DNA of 64,000 nt from positions 1,054,001 to 1,118,000 of the forward strand of contig OW818686.1 of the NCBI GenBank assembly GCA_942493305.1, read 5' to 3'. Made by a program: the position numbers and the translations under genes. Positions 10,712-19,535 of the stretch are shown here, piece after piece. Source of the stretch: UBA7672 sp030824255 (GTDB taxonomy: Bacteria; Pseudomonadota; Alphaproteobacteria; Caulobacterales; Hyphomonadaceae). Position 1 is the stretch's first letter; the number at the start of each line of letters is the position of its first letter. The notes under the pieces were generated by a model. That model worked only from the letters and a program-made list of their open reading frames with translations. It was not told where the DNA came from and searched no databases.

Positions 10712-11284
10712 TTAGCGGGCCGGCATGCCGAGTTCCACCCGGGTCGCGCCGGCCAGCCGCATGCGATCGAAGAGATCGATCACGACATCGACATCGGCGG
10801 TGCCGAAATCAGCCTGCACAAGCGATGTGATCCCCTCGACCACGGGGTCGGAGAGGAAGTGCGCGGCGTGCTGAATGCCGTTCTCATCCACGCCCTCGGG
10901 CGCGCCGATCGCGTTCTCGAACCATTGCGCGAGCGCGGCCGCAATCGCTGCGGGATCGCCGTCGATCGAGATGCTTGCGCCGTCCCACGGGAAAGGCGCG
11001 ATCACGATGGTAAGGCCACCGCCTTCGAAGGACACGGGATCGAAATCCAGCATGCGGCCGGGCGAGAACATGGAGGGGCTGGCCGTCTCGCCTTCCAGCA
11101 CCGCAAGGTCGTAACGCCCACCGAGATTGAGAGCGCCTTCGCGCGCCAGCTCGCCCGCCTCGTTCAGCATGGGCGGCTCGATGATGACAGAGTGCCCCTG
11201 CTCCCGCAGTTCATCGAGCGCCTGCTCGAACTGCTGCACATAGTTTTCGCGGACGTCGTTCAGCAGGTCAAACAGATGGCTCAC
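10712..11284 (-). CDS. Unknown 190-aa cytosolic protein
   Basis: No family recognised. The protein is acidic, has no signal peptide, and starts MSHLFDLLNDVRENYVQQFEQALDELREQGHSVIIEPPMLNE. The central segment (GGLTIVIAPFPWDGASISIDGD) suggests a compact alpha/beta domain. It lies just upstream of the enoyl-CoA hydratase, 24 bases away and on the same strand, and downstream of a secreted protein gene, so co-transcription is plausible; function is unknown. Confidence 0.8.
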   Translation of the reverse strand: MSHLFDLLNDVRENYVQQFEQALDELREQGHSVIIEPPMLNEAGELAREGALNLGGRYDLAVLEGETASPSMFSPGRMLDFDPVSFEGGGLTIVIAPFPWDGASISIDGDPAAIAAALAQWFENAIGAPEGVDENGIQHAAHFLSDPVVEGITSLVQADFGTADVDVVIDLFDRMRLAGATRVELGMPAR

Positions 11285-11317
11285 GCGCGCTCCTGAAGGC
11301 TGGCTCGGGAAGCGTAC

Positions 11318-11710
11318 TTATTCGGGTAAGCGCGAGGAAGCGAGCTTGACGATCAATTCGAACGACACCGTGACGGGCCGGCTGCTGGCGGGCTCCCGGA
11401 TCGAGATGCGCAGCGTCTCGTTTTCGCGGGCGAAATCGAGGCCATCGCCCGTCGTCCGCGTCCAGCCGAGCTGCGGCAGCGTCGCCACGTAGAAATCCGA
11501 GATCTGGCTTCCGCCCATCTGGCCTTCCGCAGAGGTGCGGACCACACGGCCCTGATCGCTCTCGAATATCACCGGCTCAGGTTTCTCGGTGAACCCCGCC
11601 ACGAGCGGCACATCTTCGATGGCGACCAGAAAACCCGTCGCATGAGCCGGCATGCTGGCGCAGGCAGCGGCGGCGGCCATCACGACAAGCGCGGCTAAAT
11701 TTCTGAACAC
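11318..11710 (-). CDS. Unknown secreted protein
   Basis: Predicted exported protein of 130 residues. I choose the GTG at 11710 because GGAGGG lies 8 bases before it and translation then begins VFRNLAALVVMAAAAACASMPAHA, a good signal peptide; a longer reading from 11770 puts 20 basic residues ahead and lacks that support. The mature part (VAIEDVPLVAGF...VFESDQGRVVRTSAEGQ) is short and of unrecognised family, possibly envelope-associated. Gap of 33 bases to the next gene. Confidence 0.75.
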   Translation of the reverse strand: MFRNLAALVVMAAAAACASMPAHATGFLVAIEDVPLVAGFTEKPEPVIFESDQGRVVRTSAEGQMGGSQISDFYVATLPQLGWTRTTGDGLDFARENETLRISIREPASSRPVTVSFELIVKLASSRLPE

Positions 11711-11864
11711 GTTGGCAGCCCTCCGACAGACACGGAGTCTCCGCCAGTTCGGACGCGCAGGCAAACGCACTGCGCTGTGAAGCCAAAATTGTTCTTGAAA
11801 TGTTCCTTGGGCGATTTATGGTTAACGGCATGGGCGCTTCAGAATGGAGGCGGGGACGGGCCGG

Positions 11865-13400
11865 ATGATCAGCCGCATCACCACTTTTGCTTTTGAAGGC
11901 GTGGAAGCGCGCCCGATCGACGTGCAGGTGCAGCTGACTGGCGGAGCCAACGCCTTCAAGATTGTCGGCCTGCCGGACAAGGCGGTGGGCGAGAGCCAGG
12001 AGCGCGTGCGCGCGGCGTTCTCTGCACTTGGCCTGTCGCTGCCGCCGGAACGGACGACCGTAAACCTCGCGCCAGCCGACCTGCCGAAGGAAGGCAGCCA
12101 TTACGATCTTGCAATTGCGCTCGCCATCCTGTCCGCGATCGGCGCCATCCCGCGTGACAGCCTTGAAGGCGTCGCAGCTATCGGCGAACTGGCGCTCGAT
12201 GGCGGGCTGGCGCAGACGAATGGCGCCCTGCCCGCGGCTATGGCGGCGGAGGCGCTGGAGATGGCGCTGATCTGTCCGCAGCCATGTGGCGCCGAGGCGG
12301 CATGGTCTGGCGGCACGGTGCTCGCGGCCCCTAGCCTGATTGCGCTGGTCAATCATTTCAACGGCACGCGGCCGATCATGCCGGCGAAATCCGGCCCGCT
12401 GGCCGAGGCCCCCGCGCCGCCGGACCTGCGCGATGTGAAGGGACAGGACGGGGCCAAGCGCGCGCTCGAGATCGCGGCTGCGGGCGGACACAATCTGATG
12501 ATGATCGGGGCGCCGGGATCAGGCAAATCGATGCTGGCGCAACGCCTGCCGGGTTTGCTGCCGCCGCTGTCGGCGCGCGAGCTTCTGAAGGTCAGCCAGG
12601 TGCATTCGATCGCGGGTCTGCTGGAGCGCGGACAGCTTTCCCGCACGCGGCCATTCCGCTCGCCGCATCATTCGGCCTCGATGCCTGCAATGGTCGGCGG
12701 CGGGATCAAGGCGAAGCCGGGCGAAGTCTCCATGGCGCATCACGGCGTGCTGTTCCTGGACGAACTGCCCGAATTCACCTCGCAGGTTCTCGATAGCCTT
12801 CGTCAGCCGCTGGAGAATGGCGAGGCGGTGATCTCGCGCGCCAACCGGCATGTGAAGTATCCCTCGCGCTTCCAGCTGATCGCGGCCGCAAACCCCTGCA
12901 AATGCGGCGGCGGCGCTGGCGCCTTCCAGTGCCGCAAGGGGCCGACGTGCCAGGCGAACTATTTCTCGCGCATTTCGGGACCCTTCCTCGATCGCATCGA
13001 CCTTTTCGTCGATGTCGCGCCGGTGACGGCGATGGACCTCTCCCTGCCCGCGCCAGCTGAAGGCACGGCGGAGGCCGCCGCACGCGTGGCGCGGGCGCGC
13101 GACATCCAGACGAGACGCTATGGCGAAAGCGACGTGCGCCGCCGCAATGTGAATGCCGACACGCCGGGATCTGAGATCGAGGCGCTGTGCCGGCTCGACA
13201 GGGGCGCCAAGGAGCTGGTGACGAAGGCGGCCGAGCAGATGGCGCTGTCTGCGCGCGCCTATTATCGCGTACTGAAAGTCTCCCGCACGATTGCCGATCT
13301 CGATGGCGCAGCCGATGTCGCCCGCGTGCACACGGCGGAGGCGCTGACATATCGGTTCAGGCCTGCAATGCCTGCGCGGGCGCCCGGCATTGTGGGATAG
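11865..13400 (+). CDS. comM: YifB/ComM family Mg-chelatase-like AAA ATPase
   Basis: ComM-like branch-migration helicase; in naturally transformable bacteria ComM extends recombination intermediates. N-terminal MISRITTFAFEGVEARPIDVQVQ matches the family, so I use ATG 11865; an ATG at 11844 would add seven residues. Visible are the Lon-like N-domain (residues 1-160), Walker A GAPGSGKSMLAQRLPGLLPPL, Walker B GVLFLDELPEF, and the C-terminal Zn-type insert NPCKCGGGAGAFQCRKGPTCQANYFSRISGPFLDRID. The 511 residues are full length. Convergent with gshB, 9 bases apart. Confidence 0.95.
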   Translation: MISRITTFAFEGVEARPIDVQVQLTGGANAFKIVGLPDKAVGESQERVRAAFSALGLSLPPERTTVNLAPADLPKEGSHYDLAIALAILSAIGAIPRDSLEGVAAIGELALDGGLAQTNGALPAAMAAEALEMALICPQPCGAEAAWSGGTVLAAPSLIALVNHFNGTRPIMPAKSGPLAEAPAPPDLRDVKGQDGAKRALEIAAAGGHNLMMIGAPGSGKSMLAQRLPGLLPPLSARELLKVSQVHSIAGLLERGQLSRTRPFRSPHHSASMPAMVGGGIKAKPGEVSMAHHGVLFLDELPEFTSQVLDSLRQPLENGEAVISRANRHVKYPSRFQLIAAANPCKCGGGAGAFQCRKGPTCQANYFSRISGPFLDRIDLFVDVAPVTAMDLSLPAPAEGTAEAAARVARARDIQTRRYGESDVRRRNVNADTPGSEIEALCRLDRGAKELVTKAAEQMALSARAYYRVLKVSRTIADLDGAADVARVHTAEALTYRFRPAMPARAPGIVG

Positions 13401-13409
13401 GCGCGCTGA

Positions 13410-14363
13410 CTATTTTGCGCGCTTCTTCTCGATGACGTCCCACATCGCGGCGACCGCGTCGACGCCGGAAAGACTCTTAAGCGCGCGTGCGCCGGTGGGC
13501 GATGTGACGTTGATCTCCGTCATCATGCCGCCGATCACGTCGATGCCGACGAAGATCAGTCCACGCTTCCTCAGCTCGGGCCCGATGCGCGCGCAGATGT
13601 CTTTCTCGCGCGGGGAAAGTTCGGTGGCCTCCGCCGTGCCGCCCACGACGAGATTGGAGCGGATGGCGCCGGCGGGCGGCTTGCGGTTGATGCCGCCGAC
13701 CGGCTCGCCGTCGATCAGCAGGATGCGCTTGTCGCCTTCGCTGACTGCGGGGAGGAAGGCCTGCGCGATGAAAGGCTCGGGAACCATCTTGTTGAAGAGA
13801 TCGACCACGGCTTCGAGATTGCCGTCCTCGCGTCCCATCTTCAGCACGCCCGACCCGCCATGCCCGTGCAGCGGCTTGAGCACGATATCGCCATGCGTGG
13901 CGCGGAATTCGTGCACGCGCCTGATGTCGCGCGTGATCAGCGTTGGGGGCTGCAGGTCGGGAAACAGGAGCGGCAAAACCTTCTCCGGCGAGGAGCGCAC
14001 GCCGGCCGGGTCATTGACCACCAGCGTCTCGTCGCTCACCAGTTCGAGCAGGTGCGCCGCCGTGATATAACCCATGTGAAAAGGCGGATCCTGCCGCATC
14101 AGGACAACGTCGACATCCTTGCGCAGGTCGAGCCGCACAGCCTCGCCGATATCGGCATGGGGCTTGCGCCCGGGGAAAACCTTCGCCGGCCTGGCCCACG
14201 CCGCCACAACGCCTGTGTCATAAGCCAGATCGCCCACGCCATAGACCCAGACAGCGTGGCCGCGCGCCTGCGCTTCCTCGATCATCATGAAGGTGGTGTC
14301 GCCGGCGGGGTTGACGGCCTCCAGCGGGTCCATCTGGACGGCAATACGCAGCGACATCGACAT
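13410..14363 (-). CDS. gshB: Glutathione synthetase
   Basis: ATP-grasp ligase making glutathione from gamma-glutamylcysteine and glycine. In 317 residues the N-terminus (LRIAVQMDPLEAVNPAGDTTFMMIEEAQARGH), VLMRQDPPFHMGYITAAHLLE, the ATP-grasp segment VLKPLHGHGGSGVLKM and the metal-site end TEINVTSPTGARALKSLSGVDAVAAMWDVIE match prokaryotic GshB. It is the last of a leftward cluster with yraN and rsmI that is conserved in Caulobacterales, here interrupted by a BON lipoprotein gene and a small membrane protein. Confidence 0.97.
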   Translation of the reverse strand: MSMSLRIAVQMDPLEAVNPAGDTTFMMIEEAQARGHAVWVYGVGDLAYDTGVVAAWARPAKVFPGRKPHADIGEAVRLDLRKDVDVVLMRQDPPFHMGYITAAHLLELVSDETLVVNDPAGVRSSPEKVLPLLFPDLQPPTLITRDIRRVHEFRATHGDIVLKPLHGHGGSGVLKMGREDGNLEAVVDLFNKMVPEPFIAQAFLPAVSEGDKRILLIDGEPVGGINRKPPAGAIRSNLVVGGTAEATELSPREKDICARIGPELRKRGLIFVGIDVIGGMMTEINVTSPTGARALKSLSGVDAVAAMWDVIEKKRAK

Positions 14364-14435
14364 TCTCCGGCGGGGCGCTCCCTACCTAGGTTGCGCCCGC
14401 GCCGGCTGCAATGCACCGGCCGTCAGGTTCTCGGC

Positions 14436-15230
14436 CTAGTTGTTGCGCACGGGCGGAAGCTGCGTGCTTTCGAGGCCCGATGAATTGCCGGTTGAGCCCG
14501 GCGGGGGCGTGGCGCCCGGCGCATAGGGGTCGGAATACTGGCCGCGCGAGGTCGGCTGGGCGTCCGGCTGCACGATCGGCGCGGGCGCGCTCGAAGCCGG
14601 CGCGATGCGGATCGGCTGGCCGGCCTGCGGATCATTGGCCACGGGCTGCCCTTGCTGGTCGGTGAGCTGGGATGCCGCCACGCTGATGTCCGGCGGCGTC
14701 CCGCGCTCGCGCACTTTCACGTAGGAGACGACCTTCTTCACGCCGGCGACGATGCTGGCATGTTCGGCTGCACGGCGCAGCTCATCCTCGGAGCGCGCCT
14801 GACCCAGCAGGTAGACATTGGCCGCATGGACCTGGATGTTGAAATTCGTGCCCTTGATGTCGTTGTCGGCGAGCAGGCGCACGCGGATCTGCTCGGTGAT
14901 CCAGGCATCGTTCACATCGCGCCCGAGATCCCAGTAGCCGATGGTCACCTCGTTCGCGACTTCATCCACCGCGCCAACCGTCCACGCAATGCGCTCGGCC
15001 TCCTTGCGGTCCGCTTCGGTGGCAACGCGGCCAGACAGCAGCACGAAGCGATCGACCACCGCCACGTCCACTTCCATGAAGCGGCCATTGAAGCCCGCGC
15101 CGAGAAGACGCGTCTTCACTTCGGTCGCCGCGCTGGTGTCGTCCAGCGACTGGCCGAGCGTGCGATCCGACAGGCAGCCCGCCAGCAGGGGCGCTGCAAG
15201 CAGCAGACAGGCGAGGACGCGTGCGTTCAT
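14436..15230 (-). CDS. BON-domain outer-membrane lipoprotein (DolP/OsmY-like)
   Basis: Exported lipoprotein of 264 residues. The signal peptide MNARVLACLLLAAPLLAGC ends in a lipobox with the acylated Cys at 19. Two BON domains follow (about residues 28-95 and 100-170; LLSGRVATEADRKEAERIAWTVGAVDEVANEVTIG and VYLLGQARSEDELRRAAEHASIVAGVKKVVSYV), the same arrangement as E. coli DolP/YraP. The C-terminal 80 residues are a Pro/Gln-rich low-complexity tail absent from DolP. In E. coli yraP also neighbours yraL-yraM-yraN, which supports the identity; a role in outer-membrane integrity is inferred from that family. Confidence 0.88.
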   Translation of the reverse strand: MNARVLACLLLAAPLLAGCLSDRTLGQSLDDTSAATEVKTRLLGAGFNGRFMEVDVAVVDRFVLLSGRVATEADRKEAERIAWTVGAVDEVANEVTIGYWDLGRDVNDAWITEQIRVRLLADNDIKGTNFNIQVHAANVYLLGQARSEDELRRAAEHASIVAGVKKVVSYVKVRERGTPPDISVAASQLTDQQGQPVANDPQAGQPIRIAPASSAPAPIVQPDAQPTSRGQYSDPYAPGATPPPGSTGNSSGLESTQLPPVRNN

Positions 15231-15307
15231 GTTCCCAATAGCTCCCGTGCGGATCGTTGGCCCTTACGCGTCAGATGCGGCGATTTTCAGGCGGTGGGAA
15301 CATCTCT

Positions 15308-15622
15308 CTACTGGGCTGCTTCACAGATGCCAAAGCGAAGACAGTGTCCCTCGGAGAAGAAAAGGATAATCAATATCGCAAACAGCAACGCCGCTATCGC
15401 CCAAGCTAACCTTTGGCGTGATTGGAGCTTTTGGGCTGAATAGGGGATGTCACCCCACACGTCTGGCCAAATCACAAAACTCAGCATTACCCAGCTTGCA
15501 AGCAGCGCGAACACAAACGCAGCGGCGCCGACAAAACCAAGGGCGAAGCATCCAACAAGGATCCCCGTAGCAAAGGGTATGTGGATCCACCCTTTTATCC
15601 GAGCTTTTTCTGCATGCATCAT
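15308..15622 (-). CDS. Small three-helix membrane protein
   Basis: Unrecognised 104-residue protein with three predicted membrane helices (about residues 15-32, 34-55 and 72-90; GILVGCFALGFVGAAAFVFALLASWVMLSFVIW and LAWAIAALLFAILIILFF). Its DNA is visibly less GC-rich than the flanking genes. It sits between the BON lipoprotein and yraN, where the conserved cluster normally has no such gene, so it is probably a recent insertion. No SD sequence is obvious; two ATGs in a row mark the start. Confidence 0.6.
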   Translation of the reverse strand: MMHAEKARIKGWIHIPFATGILVGCFALGFVGAAAFVFALLASWVMLSFVIWPDVWGDIPYSAQKLQSRQRLAWAIAALLFAILIILFFSEGHCLRFGICEAAQ

Positions 15623-15695
15623 GGATGCAAAGATCGCCTATTGAATCCGTTCTCCAGTCGTCAATCCTGAACGTACCGCTTTCGAATGTGAACCG

Positions 15696-16073
15696 CTATC
15701 CTGCCGCCCGCCAGGCATCCCGCATGTGTCGCGGCAGCCGCCCCGGCGCCAGAAGCACCACATCGAACCGCCAGACAAGCTGCGCCAGTTTGGGGCGGCG
15801 GGGGATCCACTGGTGGGCCGCCTGCTCGATCCGCGCCCGCAATTGCGGCGTCACGGATTCCAGCGCCGAGGCGAATGTCCGCCGCGATTTCACCTCGACG
15901 AACACCAGCGTCCGGCCCTTGAGCGCGATGAGATCGATCTCGCACGCCGGCATCCGCGCCCGGCGTTCAAGAATGCGATAACCCTTGAGCTGCAGCCACA
16001 GCGCCGCCGCCGTCTCGGCGCGCCGCCCCGCGCGCTCGCGCTTCCGGCGCTGGCTGGCGCCGTCAGTCTTCAT
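15696..16073 (-). CDS. yraN: YraN/UPF0102 nuclease-fold protein
   Basis: Member of the YraN (UPF0102) family with a restriction-endonuclease-like fold; cellular role not established. Family motifs: RRAETAAALWLQLKGYRILERRAR, then the catalytic-type E-I-D-L-I / VFVEVKSR pair (CEIDLIALKGRTLVFVEVKSRR). The start is taken at 16073 (MKTDGASQ), where the ATG overlaps the rsmI stop in ATGAAGACTGA, indicating translational coupling; a start 15 codons further up would lie deeper in rsmI. 125 residues, usual length. Confidence 0.9.
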   Translation of the reverse strand: MKTDGASQRRKRERAGRRAETAAALWLQLKGYRILERRARMPACEIDLIALKGRTLVFVEVKSRRTFASALESVTPQLRARIEQAAHQWIPRRPKLAQLVWRFDVVLLAPGRLPRHMRDAWRAAG

Positions 16074-17040
16074 CGTTGGCGTTCTGCTCGCGCAGCTCCA
16101 GCGCGCGCTCATAGACATCGCGCCGCTTGAGGCCGAAACGCTCGGCGATTTCGGCTGCCATCTCTTTCAGGGGGCGCTCGGAATCGGCGGCGAGAATGGC
16201 CGCATCTATGGCATCTGCATCGTTTTCAACAACGTCCTCGCCCGGCCCCACGGCAATGACGATCTCCCCGCGCGGCGGCCCCGCCTCCGCATAGTGTGCC
16301 GCGAGATCCAACAGTTTTCCGCGCCGCAATTCCTCGAACATCTTGGTCAGCTCGCGGGCGACCACCGCCTCGCGATTGCCCAGCACCTCGGCCATGTCTG
16401 CAAGCGAGGCAGCAATGCGGGACGGTCCCTCGAAGAACAGAAGCGTACCCGCGATCGGGGCCAGCTCGGCAAGGAAGCGCTTGCGCGCTCCGGACCGTGG
16501 CGGCGGAAACCCAGCGAATGTGAAACGATCGGTCGGCAGCCCGGAACTCGCGAGCGCCGCCAGCGGCGCCGAAGCGCCCGGAATCGCGATGACGCGTATC
16601 CCCCGCTCCGCCGCCTCGCGCACCAGCTTGTAGCCGGGGTCCGACACCAGCGGCGTTCCCGCATCCGAAATCAACGCGATACGCGCGCCGTTTTCCAACT
16701 CGTTAAGCAGCGCGGGCCGCGCCTGCGCGCCGTTGTGGTCGTGATATGGCCGCAATCTCGCGGAAACTCCGAAGGCAGACAGCAGCCTTGCGGCCACACG
16801 CGTGTCTTCGGCGCAGACGGTGTCCACGGACGCCAATGTATCGAGGGCCCGCAACGTGACATCCCTGAGGTTGCCGATTGGAGTCGAAACAACGTAGAGG
16901 CCGGGCTCGAGGCCGGGATTGATCCTGAACAGGCGGTGGGCTGCCCCCTCGCCTTGTCGGGAATCGCCCTCCGGCCTAGGGTCCGCAGCTTCGTGGGCCG
17001 GGTCTACAGCCGCATCCTCAGGAGGGGTCGCTGATGTCAT
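16063..17040 (-). CDS. rsmI: 16S rRNA 2'-O-methyltransferase RsmI
   Basis: Methylates the ribose of C1402 of 16S rRNA using S-adenosylmethionine. Tetrapyrrole-methylase fold: GLYVVSTPIGNLRDVTLRALDTLASVDTVCAEDTR, LISDAGTPLVSDPGYKLVREA, and IPGASAPLAALASSGLPTDRFTFAGFPP. The 325 residues include a 47-residue N-terminal extension, low in complexity, before the conserved domain; its ATG (17038-17040) lies within the opposite-strand start of the LppC gene. No ATG lies between 17040 and the domain, so I keep it. Followed by yraN with an 11-base overlap. Confidence 0.95.
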   Translation of the reverse strand: MTSATPPEDAAVDPAHEAADPRPEGDSRQGEGAAHRLFRINPGLEPGLYVVSTPIGNLRDVTLRALDTLASVDTVCAEDTRVAARLLSAFGVSARLRPYHDHNGAQARPALLNELENGARIALISDAGTPLVSDPGYKLVREAAERGIRVIAIPGASAPLAALASSGLPTDRFTFAGFPPPRSGARKRFLAELAPIAGTLLFFEGPSRIAASLADMAEVLGNREAVVARELTKMFEELRRGKLLDLAAHYAEAGPPRGEIVIAVGPGEDVVENDADAIDAAILAADSERPLKEMAAEIAERFGLKRRDVYERALELREQNANDED

Positions 17041-18338
17041 CGAAAGCTCGGGTCCGTTTTCTAGCGACGGCGTCCGCCCTGATGCTGGCGTCGCTGGCAG
17101 CCTGCACCAGCGGCCCTGTCAGGCCGACCACGCCGCTTTCTAGCAACGACCTGCGTCCTGATCCAACCCGGCCGGTACGTCCGGCTGGCGCAGATCCCGC
17201 GCCGTCGGCTCCGGTCATGGACACTTATGCGGAAGGCCGCAATGCCTATGCCCCGCGCCACCTCGCCGGCGCCCAGCAGCAGGACCTCAAGCGTATCGCC
17301 GTCCTCCTGCCCTTCTCCTCCGCGAATGCCGAGGTGAAGAAGCAGAGCGAAGGCATTTTCAATGCCGTGCAGATGGCGCTCTTCCAGGTCGGCGCGACCG
17401 ACATCGTCCTGATGCGCCGTGACGCCTCCAGCGCCGATTCAGCGGTCGTGGCCGGGATTGCGCAGGATGCGATCCGCGATGGCGCCGTCGCCGTGATCGG
17501 GCCGGTCTTCGCCCAGCAGGTCGCTCCTGTCGCCAGCGAAGCCTCGCAGGTACGCGCCCCGGTGTTCGCCTTCTCGACCGACATCTCCGCTATCGGCCAG
17601 GGCGCCTATCTCGTCTCGCTAACGCCCTATGCCGAGGTCGAGCGCATCGTCGACTGGGCCAGCCGCGACGGCGTCACGCGCTTTGCGATGCTCGGGCCGA
17701 ACAACGCCAACAGCCGCGCCATCGAACAGGCGCTGCGCGAAGCAGCCGCCCGTCGCGGCGCTGCCGTCGTCGGCGTCGAATACTACACGCAAGGCAACTC
17801 TTCGCCGCAGGCCGAAGCGCGCACCATCGCGCGCCTGGTCGAGGCGGAGAACCGCGCCCATCCCGAAAAGGTGGCCGTGCTGATCCCGGAAGCGGGCGTT
17901 CAGCTCCGCTCGGTCGGCGCGCTGCTCCGCGCCATCGCCAACGTCACGCCGAAGCAGGTGCGCTTTCTCGGCACGGGTCAATGGAACGACAGCGATGTCT
18001 GGCGCGAGCCGGGCCTCTATGGCGGCGCCTTCCCCTCTCCCGATCCGGAAGCGGTCGCCGATTTCGAGCGACGCTATCAGGCAACCTATGGCGAAGCGCC
18101 GCCGCGCCTTGCCGCCTTCGGCTATGACGCAGGCGCGCTCGCGGCGACGCTGGCCGGCGCCAACCGCCTTGATGCCGCGATGATCCAGCGCGGCGAAGGC
18201 TGGGGCGGCGTGAACGGCCTTTTCCGCTTCATGCCGGATGGCAGCGTCGAACGCTCGCTCGCCGTGATGCAGCTTCAGAACCAGGGCGGCGTGAAGATCG
18301 TCGACCCGCCGCTGAAGACGTTCGGGCCCGGAAGCTAG
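17034..18338 (+). CDS. LppC/LpoA-like penicillin-binding-protein activator lipoprotein
   Basis: Lipoprotein of 434 residues with lipobox LASLAAC (Cys 24) and a periplasmic-binding-protein type I fold (about residues 80-430; RIAVLLPFSSANAEVKKQSEGIFNAVQMALFQ ... VAVIGPVFAQQVAPVASEASQVRAPVFAFSTD). Family is LppC/LpoA C-terminal domain, which in E. coli activates PBP1A; the N-terminal TPR-like half of LpoA is missing, as usual in alphaproteobacteria. The location, divergent from rsmI (E. coli yraL-yraM), supports the call. Whether it activates a PBP here is inferred. Confidence 0.88.
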   Translation: MSSKARVRFLATASALMLASLAACTSGPVRPTTPLSSNDLRPDPTRPVRPAGADPAPSAPVMDTYAEGRNAYAPRHLAGAQQQDLKRIAVLLPFSSANAEVKKQSEGIFNAVQMALFQVGATDIVLMRRDASSADSAVVAGIAQDAIRDGAVAVIGPVFAQQVAPVASEASQVRAPVFAFSTDISAIGQGAYLVSLTPYAEVERIVDWASRDGVTRFAMLGPNNANSRAIEQALREAAARRGAAVVGVEYYTQGNSSPQAEARTIARLVEAENRAHPEKVAVLIPEAGVQLRSVGALLRAIANVTPKQVRFLGTGQWNDSDVWREPGLYGGAFPSPDPEAVADFERRYQATYGEAPPRLAAFGYDAGALAATLAGANRLDAAMIQRGEGWGGVNGLFRFMPDGSVERSLAVMQLQNQGGVKIVDPPLKTFGPGS

Positions 18339-18343
18339 GCCGG

Positions 18344-19492
18344 CTAGGGCGCAATCTCTCCCGCGATGCGGTCCGCCAGCAGCCTGCCTTGAGCAGTCAG
18401 CGCAATACGCCCGTTGTCGTCCCGCAGAAGCCCATCGCCGACCAGTTCAGCGACGCGCGTCTCGTTCAGCGACTGCGCCAGCTCCGCAATGCCCTCGCGC
18501 GCAACCCCCTCCGCAACGCGCAGGCCCATCGCCACGCGCTCACGCGCATGGGCGAGATCGTCGAGACGATCCACCATGGCCCAGCCAAGACCGTTCGCCG
18601 AGACCTGCCTCAGATACTCGCCCGGCTTCTCCGCCGCCTCGACGGCCCAGCGCTCATCGCCCGTCGTGAGGCGTCCGTGCGCGCCGGGACCGACAGCGGC
18701 CCAGTCACCCGATGACCAGTAGATGCGATTGTGTACGGACTGATGCTCCGCCCCGCGCGCATGATTGGAAATCTCGTAGGCGTCGAAGCCGGCGTCGGCC
18801 GTCATGGCCTGTGTCAGCTCATAGAGTTCCGCGGAGCGATCATCGTCGAGCGGCGACCAGTCCTTGCGCTTCACGGCGAACGCAAACGCCGCCCCCGGCT
18901 CGATGGTGAGTTCGTAAAGCGAGAGGTGGTCCGCGCCGAGCGACAGGACGCGCGATAACTCACGCCTCCAGTCATCCGCTGTCTGGTTTGGCAGTGAGTA
19001 GATCAGGTCAACGGAGACAGAGCGGAACTTGCCCCTCGTATCATCGAGCGCCCGCAACGCATCGTCAGCTGAATGCGTGCGACCGAGAAATTTCAGGCGG
19101 TTGTCGTCAAGCGACTGCAGGCCGAGCGACAGGCGGTTGACGCCCGCCGCTGCAAAGTCGGCAAAGCGCGCTGCATCGTCAGGGTTGGCTTCCAGCGTGA
19201 TTTCGGCGCCGGGCTTCAGCCCCCACAGCCGATCGATCTCGCCGATTACCCCTTCGACCTGCGCGCCCGTCATCAGTGACGGCGTGCCGCCGCCGAGAAA
19301 GATCGAGTCCACGCGCCGCTCGCCCGTGCGCCCGCGCCAGCCTGCAAGATCTGCAAGGATTGTCCGGAACAGTGGATCAGTATCGCGCGCCTTTGCAGCG
19401 TAGACGTTGAAGTCGCAGTACGGGCAGATGCGCGCGCAATACGGCCAGTGGACGTAGACGCCGAAGCCGCGATCCGGATTGAAGCCTCTCAT
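18344..19492 (-). CDS. hemW: Radical SAM HemW (heme chaperone)
   Basis: HemN-related radical SAM protein that delivers heme rather than oxidising coproporphyrinogen. Start placed at 19492 (MRGFNPDRGFGVYVHWPYCARICPYCDFNVYA); an upstream ATG would overlap the histidine kinase gene by 83 bases. The [4Fe-4S] motif is C19-x3-C23-x2-C26. Also seen: SIFLGGGTPSLM, VTLEANPDD-type segment, GVNRLSLGLQS, and the HemN C-terminal domain from about residue 300. 382 residues. HemW proteins are often annotated as HemN; the short N-terminus before the cluster favours HemW. Confidence 0.94.
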   Translation of the reverse strand: MRGFNPDRGFGVYVHWPYCARICPYCDFNVYAAKARDTDPLFRTILADLAGWRGRTGERRVDSIFLGGGTPSLMTGAQVEGVIGEIDRLWGLKPGAEITLEANPDDAARFADFAAAGVNRLSLGLQSLDDNRLKFLGRTHSADDALRALDDTRGKFRSVSVDLIYSLPNQTADDWRRELSRVLSLGADHLSLYELTIEPGAAFAFAVKRKDWSPLDDDRSAELYELTQAMTADAGFDAYEISNHARGAEHQSVHNRIYWSSGDWAAVGPGAHGRLTTGDERWAVEAAEKPGEYLRQVSANGLGWAMVDRLDDLAHARERVAMGLRVAEGVAREGIAELAQSLNETRVAELVGDGLLRDDNGRIALTAQGRLLADRIAGEIAP

Positions 19493-19535
19493 GTGCGGTC
19501 CGTGACGCGAAAGACAGGTCCGCGTCAACCGCGCA

